A stretch of 64,000 nucleotides of DNA from CADEEN01 sp963840805. Lineage in GTDB: Bacteria > Pseudomonadota > Gammaproteobacteria > Burkholderiales > Burkholderiaceae_C. Below are positions 47,963 through 59,911 of this stretch, one piece after another. Position 1 is the stretch's first letter. Each line of letters begins with the position of its first letter. The stretch spans positions 186,001 to 250,000 of the forward strand of contig CAWJAJ010000011.1 in assembly GCA_963840805.1 (NCBI GenBank), in the 5' to 3' direction. The translations under genes were made by a program, and so were the position numbers. The notes beneath the pieces are model-generated. The model was not told the DNA's origin. It was given only the letters and a program-made list of their open reading frames with translations, and searched no databases.

Positions 47963-48946
47963 TCAGGCCAGCCGCACGCGGGGGTCGACCCAGGTGTAGG
48001 CGATGTCGATCAGGATGTAGCTGGCGATGTAGAGCAGCGAGCCGACGAAGACCATCGTCCGGACGATCGCGAAATCCTGCTTGCCGATCGCCTCGATGAC
48101 ATAGGCGCCCAGCCCCGGGATGCCGAAGAAGCTCTCGAACACCAGGCTGCCCATGAACACATACGGCAGGTAGCCGCCGGCACTGGTGATGATCGGGATC
48201 ATCGCGTTGCGCAGTACGTGGCGAAACATCACCACGGTTTCCGACAGCCCCTTGGCGCGCGCGGTGCGCACATAGTCCTTGCCGATCTCCTCGAGGAACA
48301 TCGCTCGGTACAGCCGCGCCTCGGTGCCCAGCCGTGCAATCGCCGACAGCGCGACCGGCAGCACCAGGAAGCGCAGCACATCGAGTCCACCCGAGTAGCC
48401 CGAGATCGGCGCCAGCTTCAGCACGCGGGCAAACAGGTACTGGCCGACGATGATGTAGAACAGCGCCGAGATCGACAGCATCACCACGCACAGCACCACG
48501 CCCAACAGATCGAGCCGGGTGTGGCGGAACATCACCAACAGCAGTGCGAACGAGACGCTGGCGATGATCTGCAGGATGAAGATCGGCAGTGCCAACTGGA
48601 TGCTGACCCACATGCGGCGGGCCACTTCGTCGCCGATGTCGCCGGCGCTCTCGCTGTCGGCGCGGCCGAACTGCAGCGTGAACAGCGACACCGAACGTTC
48701 CCAGAAGATCGTTTCGGTGACTTTCTCGCTGCCGGCCTTCGGCGCATTCCAGTACAGCGGCTTGTCGTAGCCACGCTCACTCTTCCATTTCTCGATCAGT
48801 TCCTGCGTCACCCGCTTGCCACCGATGTTCAGACGCGCCATGTCGTCGGGCGTGTTGACGGTGAAGAACAGGAAGAAGGTGGCGAGGTTGACCCCGATCA
48901 GGATCAGCACGCCGTACAGCGTGCGGCGCACCAGGTAGTTCAGCAT
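47963..48946 (-). CDS. peptide ABC transporter permease (YejB/DppB type)
   Basis: The 327-residue permease starts MLNYLVRRTLYGVLILIGVN, the standard first helix of DppB/YejB proteins. It has a periplasmic segment (about residues 35-110) with RVTQELIEKWKSERGYDKPL, then the transport core ending GLGAYVIEAIGKQDFAIVRT and MVFVGSLLYIASYILIDIAY. The EAA loop is KGLSETVVMFRHVLRNAMIP. With the SBP upstream (19 bases) and YejE-type permease downstream, the importer has all required parts. The order SBP-B-E-F is that of yejABEF. Confidence 0.9.
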   Translation of the reverse strand: MLNYLVRRTLYGVLILIGVNLATFFLFFTVNTPDDMARLNIGGKRVTQELIEKWKSERGYDKPLYWNAPKAGSEKVTETIFWERSVSLFTLQFGRADSESAGDIGDEVARRMWVSIQLALPIFILQIIASVSFALLLVMFRHTRLDLLGVVLCVVMLSISALFYIIVGQYLFARVLKLAPISGYSGGLDVLRFLVLPVALSAIARLGTEARLYRAMFLEEIGKDYVRTARAKGLSETVVMFRHVLRNAMIPIITSAGGYLPYVFMGSLVFESFFGIPGLGAYVIEAIGKQDFAIVRTMVFVGSLLYIASYILIDIAYTWVDPRVRLA

Positions 48947-48965
48947 CGGCGTGCGGTCCCTCGAT

Positions 48966-51203
48966 TCATGCGGCGATGATCTCGCCGCGCGCGTTCATGC
49001 GTTCGCGCTTGCGCAGGCTGCGGCGGGCAAGCAGCGCCGCAGCCGCCGCCAGCACCAGCAGCACGACGAGCGGCCACCACATCGGCTTGTTCCAGGCGGC
49101 GACACTGGCCACCCGCGCTTGCGTGTCCAGCCGCAGGTAGCGGCCGTGGTCGCGGATCAGGATCGCCGGTTTGGAGTTCTTGACCCAGCTTTGCACCGCA
49201 GTCGAGGCCCATGGGTAGAAACCGAAGCTCCACGGCGCGTCCTGCTGCGCGATCTTCACCATCTGGTCGATCACCGCCTGCTTCTCGGGCCCGTCGTCGA
49301 GCGTCTTGAGCTTCTCGAACAGCTTGTCGTAGACCGGGTTCTGGTAGTTGGCGGTGTTCTCGCCGTCGGACACGCTCTTCGAGTTCGGGCCGTAGAGCAG
49401 GAACAGGAAGTTCTCGGCGTCGGGGTAATCGGCGTTCCAGCCGAGCCAGAACACCTGGTGCTTGCCCTTTCGCACCTTGTCCTGGAACTGGTTGTTGTCG
49501 GTGGCGCGCACTTCGAGCTGGATGTCGATCTTGGCGAACTGGCGCACCACCCAGTCGATCTCCGGCTTGCGCTCAGGCGTCGGCGGCGCGTAGTAGTCGT
49601 AGTTGATCACCAGCGGCCTGCCGTTCTGGGCGTCGCGGCCGCTCGGGTAGCCGGCCTCGACCATCAATTGCTTGGCCTCGCTGATCGACCGCCGCACCGC
49701 CTTGCCGCCTTCCAGCTTGTGCGTGACCGGGTTGATGCCCTCGGGCGTGCTCTCGCGCGAACCCGGAATGCCCTCGGGCAGTGGGCTCATCGCAGTCAGG
49801 CCGCCCTTCTTCGGGAAGATGTTCGAGTACTCGTCCCAGTCGATCGCGATCGTGATCGCCTGGCGCAGCTTGCGGTTGCGCTCACGCTGCTCGGGCGTCT
49901 CGCCATGGCCCAGCACCGGATCGATCATGTTGAAACCGATGATGTAGCTGTTGACGTCGGAGTACTGCGGGAAGTTGAAGCCCTTCTTCAGGTAGTCCGC
50001 ACGCACGTCCTCGGAGTCGAGCATCTCGACGATGTAGCTCTTGCCGGTATCGGTGCGCTCGAACACCTCGAGGTCGTAGTAGCCGTCGCGGAACTTGTTG
50101 CGCTGTGGCGTGCCTTCGCGCTCGACGGTGGCGACGATGGTGTCGATGAACGGCGTCTTCTTGCCGCAGTCGGCGAGCAGCCCCGCCTTCTGGTCGTCGG
50201 GCATGCCTTCGCACGGGTACGGCTCGCCGCGGTAGTTCGGGTTGCGGGTCATCACGATGCGGCGGTCCTTCTCGAACACGGTCACCATGTAGGGCCCGGT
50301 CCCCACCGGCCACTGGTCCAGCGTCATGCCGCGCTCGGCCATGCCGGGCTGGGCGTAGAACGCATCGGCTTCCCACGGCACCGGGGCCAGGAAGGTCATC
50401 TGCATCCAGTACTTCCACTGTGGGTACTTGCCCTGGATGCGGATGCGCAGCAGATGCTTTTCGGGCGCCGTGGCGCCGGCCAGCGGCCAGCGGCGGAAGT
50501 CGAGGAACGGCTTGTCCAGGCTGGCCGGGTCGAGGCCGGTACGCAGCTTCGCGTCCTCGCGCTTGATCAGTTCGCCGTAGTCCTTCAGGCCCACGACGTA
50601 TTCGGAGAACACGCCGTAGATCGGCGTCGTGATGCGGGTCGTGGCGTGGCGCTTCAAGGCGTAGACGAAATCCTCGGCCACCAGTTCGCGCGTGCCGCTG
50701 TGCGCGAAGGCGGTCGGCGCGCGGCGCTTGCCGATCTCGCCGGGCTTCAGGTCGTGGTAGCGGTAGCGGCCACGCTCGTCCTGAGCGAACGCGGGATGCG
50801 GCTGGAACAGGATGCCCTTCCTGATAGGCACCTCGTAGATGCTCTCGGCCACCTGTTCGCCCGGAGCGTCGTCGGGCAGACGGTTGCCGGCCTTGTCGAG
50901 GTAGATCGGTGTGACCACCTTTTCGGCGCTCTTGGGCACCAATTCGAACGGCCGCTTCAGGTAGTGGTAGCCGTAGGGCGGCTCGTAGACCTGGTAGGTG
51001 ACGAGCGTGTCGTTGGACCAGTACGAGGCGGTGGGATCGAGGTGCCGCGGCGTGTTCTCGATCATCGCCGAGTAGATCGTGTTTTCCGCTGCGGCACCCT
51101 TGGGCAGGGGGCTGTTGTCGCAGGCGGCCAGCGACATCGCAACGCCGACCAGCAGGCCCAGCCGCAAGGTACGCGCCAAACAATCCACCCATGCACCGCC
51201 CAT
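48966..51203 (-). CDS. peptide ABC transporter substrate-binding protein (SBP_bac_5), with C-terminal membrane anchor
   Basis: The 745-residue protein belongs to the oligopeptide-binding family 5 (YejA/OppA like). A lipobox (LVGVAMSLAACDNS) predicts lipid attachment. Binding-domain blocks include YQVYEPPYGYHYLKRPFELV, WPVGTGPYMVTVFEKDRRIV, and VFWLGWNADYPDAENFLFLL. Unusually, the C terminus adds a hydrophobic helix (WWPLVVLLVLAAAAALLARR) and a basic tail, so it may be anchored at both ends. ATG at 51203 follows GGGGAGA and is preferred over GTG at 51224. It is the first gene of the importer operon. The substrate is probably a peptide. Confidence 0.9.
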   Translation of the reverse strand: MGGAWVDCLARTLRLGLLVGVAMSLAACDNSPLPKGAAAENTIYSAMIENTPRHLDPTASYWSNDTLVTYQVYEPPYGYHYLKRPFELVPKSAEKVVTPIYLDKAGNRLPDDAPGEQVAESIYEVPIRKGILFQPHPAFAQDERGRYRYHDLKPGEIGKRRAPTAFAHSGTRELVAEDFVYALKRHATTRITTPIYGVFSEYVVGLKDYGELIKREDAKLRTGLDPASLDKPFLDFRRWPLAGATAPEKHLLRIRIQGKYPQWKYWMQMTFLAPVPWEADAFYAQPGMAERGMTLDQWPVGTGPYMVTVFEKDRRIVMTRNPNYRGEPYPCEGMPDDQKAGLLADCGKKTPFIDTIVATVEREGTPQRNKFRDGYYDLEVFERTDTGKSYIVEMLDSEDVRADYLKKGFNFPQYSDVNSYIIGFNMIDPVLGHGETPEQRERNRKLRQAITIAIDWDEYSNIFPKKGGLTAMSPLPEGIPGSRESTPEGINPVTHKLEGGKAVRRSISEAKQLMVEAGYPSGRDAQNGRPLVINYDYYAPPTPERKPEIDWVVRQFAKIDIQLEVRATDNNQFQDKVRKGKHQVFWLGWNADYPDAENFLFLLYGPNSKSVSDGENTANYQNPVYDKLFEKLKTLDDGPEKQAVIDQMVKIAQQDAPWSFGFYPWASTAVQSWVKNSKPAILIRDHGRYLRLDTQARVASVAAWNKPMWWPLVVLLVLAAAAALLARRSLRKRERMNARGEIIAA

Positions 51204-51376
51204 GCGGAGATCTCCCCGTCGCACCGGCCCCGCGTGGATCGTCGCGCGACGTGCCGGACAAACAAAACCGCCTGCGAAGTTGCGGCTGTTGGCCGCAACC
51301 GTCGAGGCGTCTGGCGCGGATTCTAGGCGCGTCGCAGCAATGCGCCGCTAGGGGTTTGAATCCAGCCCGGGCAGCC

Positions 51377-52300
51377 TCACCAGCCGATGAAGGCCTCGCG
51401 GCCCTGCGTCGCCAGCGTCACGCGCGCCCCGACCGGCAGCGTCACGATCGTCGCCACATGGCCGAAGGGCAGCCCGGTGAGGATCGGCGTTTTCGTCACC
51501 GTGCGCAGGTAGGCCACCACCGTCTTCAAGGTGTAGCCGCGGTCCAGCGGTGACGGCGTCCAGTGATTGAAGTGGCCGAGCACCACAGCCCGCTGCGTAT
51601 CGAGCACACCGGCCTGGTGCAATTGCAGCAGGCAGCGCTCGACGCGGTACGGATGTTCATTGACGTCTTCGAGAAACAGGATGCCGCCCTTGATGCGCGG
51701 CCAATGCGGCGTGCCGAGCAGGCTCATCAGCACCGTGAGGTTGCCGCCCCACAGCGTGCCGCGAACCTCAAGCCCGTCGAAGCCGGCCTCGGTGCGAAAG
51801 CCGATGGCTTCGAGCTCGCCGCTCATGGCCTCGAGAAAGCAGGCCTCGGTGACTTCGTCGACGCCGCCCTGGCCGGCATCGCGCCCGAAATGCTCGGCCG
51901 CCAGCGGGCCGGCCCAGGTGACCGGCCGCCGCGCCGCGCCAGCATGGGCGAGCAGGCCCAGTTGCAGCGACGTGATGTCGCTATGGCCGACCCAGCGTGT
52001 GCCGCGCTCGACAGCGCGGGCGAGCAGTGTCCAGTCGATGCGATCGAGCAGCCGCGTCAGGCCATAGCCACCGCGCGTGGCCATCGCCACCGACGGCGCG
52101 GCACGGGCAACGCGGTGCAGTGCGTCGAGCCGCATCTCGTCGTCGCCGGCGAACCGCTGGTGCCGCGCCAGCGCCGCGGGGTCGATGTGGACATCGAAGC
52201 CGCGCGCCGCCAGCCGCTTCGCCGCGCGCCGCACCGCGGCCGGCTGCGCCACCACGCCGGCGGGTGACCACAGGACGAGCTGCGGAGTGCCGCCGCTCAA
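51377..52300 (-). CDS. ldcA: LD-carboxypeptidase (S66 family, muropeptide)
   Basis: The 307-residue cytosolic enzyme removes the terminal D-Ala from murein tetrapeptides during peptidoglycan recycling. S66 landmarks are VAMATRGGYGLTRLLDRIDW, WVGHSDITSLQLGLLAHAG with the nucleophilic Ser, the downstream GTLWGGNLTVLMSLLGTPHW, and FLEDVNEHPYRVERCLLQL with the catalytic Glu. The last His block is LPFGHVATIVTLPVGARVTL. Its ATG overlaps the tadA stop by four bases, so it is coupled to it. Placement in peptidoglycan recycling fits the preceding peptide importer, though they are separate transcripts. Confidence 0.92.
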   Translation of the reverse strand: MSGGTPQLVLWSPAGVVAQPAAVRRAAKRLAARGFDVHIDPAALARHQRFAGDDEMRLDALHRVARAAPSVAMATRGGYGLTRLLDRIDWTLLARAVERGTRWVGHSDITSLQLGLLAHAGAARRPVTWAGPLAAEHFGRDAGQGGVDEVTEACFLEAMSGELEAIGFRTEAGFDGLEVRGTLWGGNLTVLMSLLGTPHWPRIKGGILFLEDVNEHPYRVERCLLQLHQAGVLDTQRAVVLGHFNHWTPSPLDRGYTLKTVVAYLRTVTKTPILTGLPFGHVATIVTLPVGARVTLATQGREAFIGW

Positions 52301-52887
52301 CCCAGCGTCCCGAAATCCGATTCGATCACCTCCGGCACCGGCAGCAGCTCCGCCGGCCCCTCACGGGCGCCCTGCGCCGAGCGCTGTGCAGCCCGTCGAT
52401 CGGCAAAGAAGTCGCGCAACAGCTGCGCGGCGGGCTCGGCCAGCACGCCTGACTGAATGACGGTGTGGTGGTTTAGCCGCGGCTCGGCAAACAGATCGAC
52501 CACCGACCCGGCCGCACCGGTTTTCGGGTCGGCCGCGGCGAACACAACGCGATCCAGCCGCGCGTGCATCAGCGCCATCGCACACATGGCGCAGGGTTCG
52601 AGCGTCACGTACAGCGTGCAACCCGGCAGGCGGTAGTTCTCGAGCAGCTGCGCGGCGTGCCGAAGGGCGACGATCTCGGCATGCGCAGTCGGATCGTGGG
52701 TCGTGATGGGACGGTTGTAGCCGGTCGCAAGCACCTGAGGTACGCCACCCTCCATGCGCATGATCACCGCGCCCACCGGCACCTCGCCGGCGAGCTGTGC
52801 ATTCAGCGCCTGGTCCAGCGCCAGGCGCATCGCGGCCTCGTCCTGGCTCGCCGTCGGCGCCGCAAGCAGCATCGGCTCGTCGGTCAC
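52297..52887 (-). CDS. tadA: tRNA adenosine(34) deaminase
   Basis: TadA converts A34 to inosine in tRNA-Arg(ACG), an essential step in decoding. The 196-residue protein has the zinc site HAE in DPTAHAEIVALRHAAQLLEN and PCAMC in LYVTLEPCAMCAMALMHARL, followed by VVFAAADPKTGAAGSV. It is longer than Escherichia coli TadA (167) by an extended C terminus with ADRRAAQRSAQGAREGP. The gene overlaps its upstream and downstream neighbours by four bases each. Confidence 0.94.
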   Translation of the reverse strand: MTDEPMLLAAPTASQDEAAMRLALDQALNAQLAGEVPVGAVIMRMEGGVPQVLATGYNRPITTHDPTAHAEIVALRHAAQLLENYRLPGCTLYVTLEPCAMCAMALMHARLDRVVFAAADPKTGAAGSVVDLFAEPRLNHHTVIQSGVLAEPAAQLLRDFFADRRAAQRSAQGAREGPAELLPVPEVIESDFGTLG

Positions 52888-53219
52888 GGTTGCGCGTTGT
52901 TGCTGCGGTCCGCGCCGCGCTGCAGCGCCGCATTGGTGGCGTTGCGCACGTTGTTCTGAATGGCCTGCGCCTGCATCGGCACGGTGCCCTCGACAGGAGC
53001 CATCATCGCACTGGGCATTCCGCCCGGCACCGCGACAGTGGCCGCACCATCTCGCGCCCGGCCCATCACCGCATCGGTCACCGCCTTGCCGTCGTTGTCG
53101 GTTGGCACGCGGGTGGCGGTCGTGCCGATCTGTCCGAGCGCCTGCAACTGGGTCTTGCCCAAAGTGCCGACGATCGCCAGCACGATCAGCAGGGACATCA
53201 CGCCGAATATCATTCTCAT
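52884..53219 (-). CDS. hypothetical membrane-anchored or exported protein
   Basis: The 111-residue protein starts with a helix (MRMIFGVMSLLIVLAIVGTL) that may be a signal anchor, followed by a hydrophilic part with RVPTDNDGKAVTDAVMGRAR and a Met/Pro/Ala/Gln-rich end. I do not recognise a domain. It lies seven bases after guaA and overlaps tadA by four bases, so it is cotranscribed with both. Homologues seem common between guaA and tadA in Burkholderiales, but this is recall, not a search. Confidence 0.7.
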   Translation of the reverse strand: MRMIFGVMSLLIVLAIVGTLGKTQLQALGQIGTTATRVPTDNDGKAVTDAVMGRARDGAATVAVPGGMPSAMMAPVEGTVPMQAQAIQNNVRNATNAALQRGADRSNNAQP

Positions 53220-53226
53220 CGCACGG

Positions 53227-54827
<1,601 letters not shown>

Positions 54828-54831
<4 letters not shown>

Positions 54832-56099
54832 GACGGTGCCGTATGCGGGGTATCCGGGGCGCGCGTCTGCGCGAAGTGGCGCAGCGCGATCAACATCGCC
54901 GCGCACTGCAGTGCAGCGCAGAAGTAGTACGGCATGCCGATGCGCCAGTCACCGCGCGGCAGGTGCGAGACGAAACCGATCAGCCCCGCCCCGAGCACCG
55001 GCGCGACGACGGCCATCAGGCTGTTCAGCGCAGCAACGGCACCCGCCGTGCGGCCCTGCGACGATGCATCGGCGGCATTGGACACGATGCTCTGCATCGC
55101 CGCCGTGACGGTGAAACCGAAGACGTTGAACACGATCACCGCGAACATCATCCAGCCTTGCGTCGCCAGCCCCCAGCACAGGAACGCCAGCGACGAACTG
55201 ACCAGGCCGACCACCGCCAGCCGCCGCGCGCTGAAACGCCGCAGCAGGTGCTTCAGCAGCACGCCCTGCACCAGTGCCGACATGACCCCGACCGCGAACA
55301 GCGACCAGCCGTTCTCGGTCGGGCCCCAGCCGAATTTGAACGTCGTGTAGAGGACCCACACCGTGTACATCACGAACTGCGCCAGCCCTGCAAGGGCCAG
55401 CACGATCACCAGCGGTCCGATGCCCTTCAGTTCGGTCAGCCCCTTCAATGCCGTGACCGGGTTGGCGCGGCGCCATTCGAATGGCACGCGCCGCTCGAGC
55501 GGCAGGGATTCGGGGAGCACGAAGTAGCCGTAGAGCCAGTTCACCAGGGCCAGCACGCCGGCAGCGAAGAACGGCAGGCGCAGGTCGATGCCACCCAGCA
55601 ACCCGCCGAGCACCGGGCCGAGGATGAAACCCAGCCCGAACATCGCGCCGAGCAGGCCGAAACTCCGTGCGCGCTGTTCGGGCGGCGTGATGTCGGCAAC
55701 GTAGGCGTTGGCCACCGCGGCATTGGCCTGCAACCCACCGCCGACCAGACGCACCGCGATGAGCATCCATAACGCCGTTGCCAGCGCGGTGGCAAAGAAG
55801 GTCAGTGCCAGGCCGCAAAAGCCAATCAGCAGCACGCGCCTGCGGCCGTATTGATCGGACGCGGCGCCAATCACCGGCGAGCCGAAGAAATTGGCGATCG
55901 CGAAGGCGAACGCGACGGCCCCGTACCAGAACGACTGCTCGGTCGGATCGGCCGTGAAACTGCCGACCAGTGGCGGCAACACCGGAATGATCAACCCGAT
56001 CGCGATCATGTCGATCAGCACGGTGAGCATGATGAAGCGCATCGCGGCAGCGCGCGGCGCGACGCCGGGTGTGACGAGGGTGACGGTCGTGTCGGTCAC
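54828..56099 (-). CDS. MFS transporter (TetA-like DHA1 efflux family)
   Basis: The 423-residue protein has 12 helices. MFS motif A lies between helices 2 and 3 (GAASDQYGRRRVLLIGF) and motif C-like GLGFILGPVLGGLLGG in helix 5, which marks drug:H+ antiporters of the Tet type. It starts with GTG at 56099 (a GTG at 56108 overlapping the guaB stop is the alternative). Its end overlaps guaA. Insertion between guaB and guaA suggests export of a purine-linked or toxic compound, but its substrate is unknown. Confidence 0.87.
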
Positions 56100-56104
56100 G
56101 CCCG

Positions 56105-57574
<1,470 letters not shown>

Positions 57575-57601
57575 GGGAAAAGGCTCCAGACGCAAAAGTC
57601 G

Positions 57602-57607
57602 ATTATA
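57602..57607 (-). promoter_or_regulatory. putative -10 box of guaB
   Basis: TATAAT occurs on the minus strand (plus ATTATA) 28 bases before the guaB ATG, giving a short leader of about 20 bases. The region 16-18 bases upstream does not show a good TTGACA match, so the promoter is only partly supported. Confidence 0.4.
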
Positions 57608-57686
57608 GAGAGCGTGACATTGCACCGCCGTCTGGCGGCCACAGGCGCACTACACTGCCGCTCGTCACCGTTGATCCTTGCCGACC

Positions 57687-58184
57687 ATGCGCCACGCCGC
57701 CGTCACCCTCGCCGCCGCCCTGCTCGCCGCGCTTGCCTGTGGCAGCGCCATGGCGCAGTGGAAATGGCGCGATGCCAATGGCCAGATCACCGCCAGCGAT
57801 CGGGCGCCGCCCAGCGGCGTGCCGGATCGCGACATCCTCGCCCGCCCGACCGACCAGCGCCGTGTCGCCCCGAAGCCCGCGGCCGCCGCGTCGGCGGCCA
57901 GCGCCCCGCGTGCGGCCACCGCACCGGCCACAGACCCCGAACTCGACGCGCGGCGTCAGCGCGCCGCCGACGAGCAACTGGCGCAGCAGCGCCAGCAACA
58001 GGAGCGCGATGCGGCCGTGCGTGCGGAGAATTGCAGCCGCGCCCGCGCGCACATGAACGCATTGGCCGACGGCCAGCGCATGACGCGCACCAACGCGCAG
58101 GGCGAGCGCGAAGTGCTCGACGACAAGGGCCGCGCCGAGGAGATGCACCGCGCGCGCGCCGTGATCGCCAGCGACTGCCGCTGA
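57687..58184 (+). CDS. DUF4124 domain exported protein
   Basis: This is a 165-residue protein with a signal peptide (MRHAAVTLAAALLAALACGS, cut after AMA). A short DUF4124 motif follows immediately (QWKWRDANGQITASDRAPPS), of the type Y/W-K-W-x-D-x-x-G. The rest is a Pro/Ala-rich stretch, a charged helix (RRQRAADEQLAQQRQQQERD) and a C-terminal part with two cysteines. The function is unknown; such proteins are periplasmic in many betaproteobacteria. It stands alone, divergent from guaB. Confidence 0.85.
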   Translation: MRHAAVTLAAALLAALACGSAMAQWKWRDANGQITASDRAPPSGVPDRDILARPTDQRRVAPKPAAAASAASAPRAATAPATDPELDARRQRAADEQLAQQRQQQERDAAVRAENCSRARAHMNALADGQRMTRTNAQGEREVLDDKGRAEEMHRARAVIASDCR

Positions 58185-59911
58185 TCAACCGGCGGCGCGC
58201 GCCTGCAGCGCCGCCGCACGCAGGGCGCCGAGCGTGGTGCGCGGCGTGCTGACGTCGGCGTCGAGCCTCAGGTGAATCAGCGTCGGGCCGTTGGTCGTCA
58301 GCGCCGCCGCGAACGCCGGCTCGAATTCCGCCGTCGCCACCACCTGCGCGGCATGCCAGCCGTAGGCCCGCGCCAGCGCGGCAAAATCGGGGTTGGCGCG
58401 CAGGTCACTGCCACTGACCCGCCCCGGGTACTCACGCTCCTGGTGCATGCGGATCGTGCCGTAGGTGCCGTTGTCGACGACGATGCTGATCAGCTTGCCG
58501 CGGCCGGTGCCAGCGCCGTGCGCGCAGGCAGTGGCCAGTTCCTGCCCGGTCATCAGGAAGTCGCCGTCACCGGCGAGGTTGACCACCGTGCGCTCGGGAT
58601 ACAGCAGCGATGCCGCGACGGCAGCCGGCACACCGTAGCCCATCGCACCCGAGGTTGGCGCCAGCTGCGTGCGGCCATGGTGCTGCAGGCCGGAGTAGCG
58701 CGTGAAGCGATGCAGCCATGCGCTGAAGTTGCCCGCGCCGTTGGTGTAGACCGTGTCGGCCGGCGCCAGCCGCTGCATGCTCTGCACGACCTGGGCCATG
58801 TCCAGCGGAGCGACGGCCGGCGCGATGTGGTTGGCCTCGTAGTCACCGTGGGCCGCCGCCGCCCAGTCGAGCCAGGGCAGCACTCCCGGCGGGGGTTCGA
58901 GCGTCGCCAGCGCCTGGCCAGCCACCGCCAGCGAGCATTGCAGCAGCACGTCGGCGGCGTAGACGCGGCCCAGTTCCTCGGCGCCGGCGTGCAGGTGCAC
59001 CAGCCGCTGGGCCGGCCGCGGCACCGCCAGGTGGCTGTAGCCGCCGGTGGTCATCTCGCCCAGGCGCACGCCGATGGCCAGGACCAGGTCGGCCTCGCGC
59101 ACCCGCGCGGCGAGCTTCGGGTTGATGCCGATGCCGACGTCGCCGGCGTACAAGCGGATGGCGGTTGTCGAAGGTGTCCTGGAAGCGAAAGCCGCAGCCG
59201 ACCGGCAACTGCCAGGCCTCGGCAAAACGCTGCAGCGCGCGCGCGCTTTCCGCGGTCCAGCCCGATCCGCCGACGATCGCCAGCGGGCGCTCGGGCCCGC
59301 GCCAGCATCGCGCGCAGGTCGCGCAGCACACCGGGCGCCGGCCAGGCCTGCGCCGGCACCGCGCGGGGCAGTACCGCAGCGGCGGTCGACGCCGTCAGCA
59401 TGTCCTCGGGCAGCACCAGCACCACCGGACCGGGGCGGCCCTGCATCGCCGTGTGGAAGGCACGCGCGACGTACTCGGGCAGGCGGTCGGCCTGCTGGAC
59501 CTCGGCCACCCACTTGGCCATGCCCAGCGTGCCCGGCCCGAAGACCTGGCGGTAATCCAGCTCCTGAAAGGCCTCGCGGTCACGCTGGTCGCTGGCGACC
59601 TGGCCGACCAGCAGCACCATCGGCGTCGAGTCCTGGAACGCGGTGTGCAGCCCGATCGCCGCGTTGCTCGCGCCGGGGCCGCGCGTCACCAAACACACAC
59701 CCGGCCAGCCGGCCAGCTTGCCTTGAGCTTCGGCCATGAAGGCTGCGCCACCTTCGTGGCGGCAGGCGATGAAGCGGATCTGCTCGCGGTGCTCGTGGAA
59801 TCCGTCGAGCACCGCCAGGTAGCTTTCGCCGGGCACGCCGAACGCGGTGTCGATGCCCTGGGCGATCAACGCTTCGACCAGCGCGTGGCCGGCCAGCCGG
59901 GCCGGCGTCAT
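58185..59911 (-). CDS. thiamine-diphosphate-dependent enzyme (acetolactate synthase-like), frameshifted
   Basis: This ThDP enzyme of about 575 residues has the catalytic Glu region in the N-terminal domain (GVPGESYLAVLDGF, then FIACRHEGGAAFMAEAQGKL), a central domain, and the ThDP/Mg motif NLAGDGDFLMTGQELATACA (GDG...N) with VVDNGTYGTIRMHQEREYPG. The frame changes near 59295 and 59160. It resembles IlvB-type decarboxylases/ligases, yet no ilvN-type small subunit adjoins it. Its ATG overlaps the preceding MFS gene by four bases, so the two are coupled. The substrate is unknown. Confidence 0.85.

Noticed and set aside
48951..51326. Very long open frame (about 790 codons) on the plus strand opposite the peptide-binding protein gene
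   Set aside because: In GC-rich DNA the antisense frame of a real gene often lacks stops. The product is Arg/Val/His-rich and low in recognised motifs, while the minus strand has clear SBP blocks.
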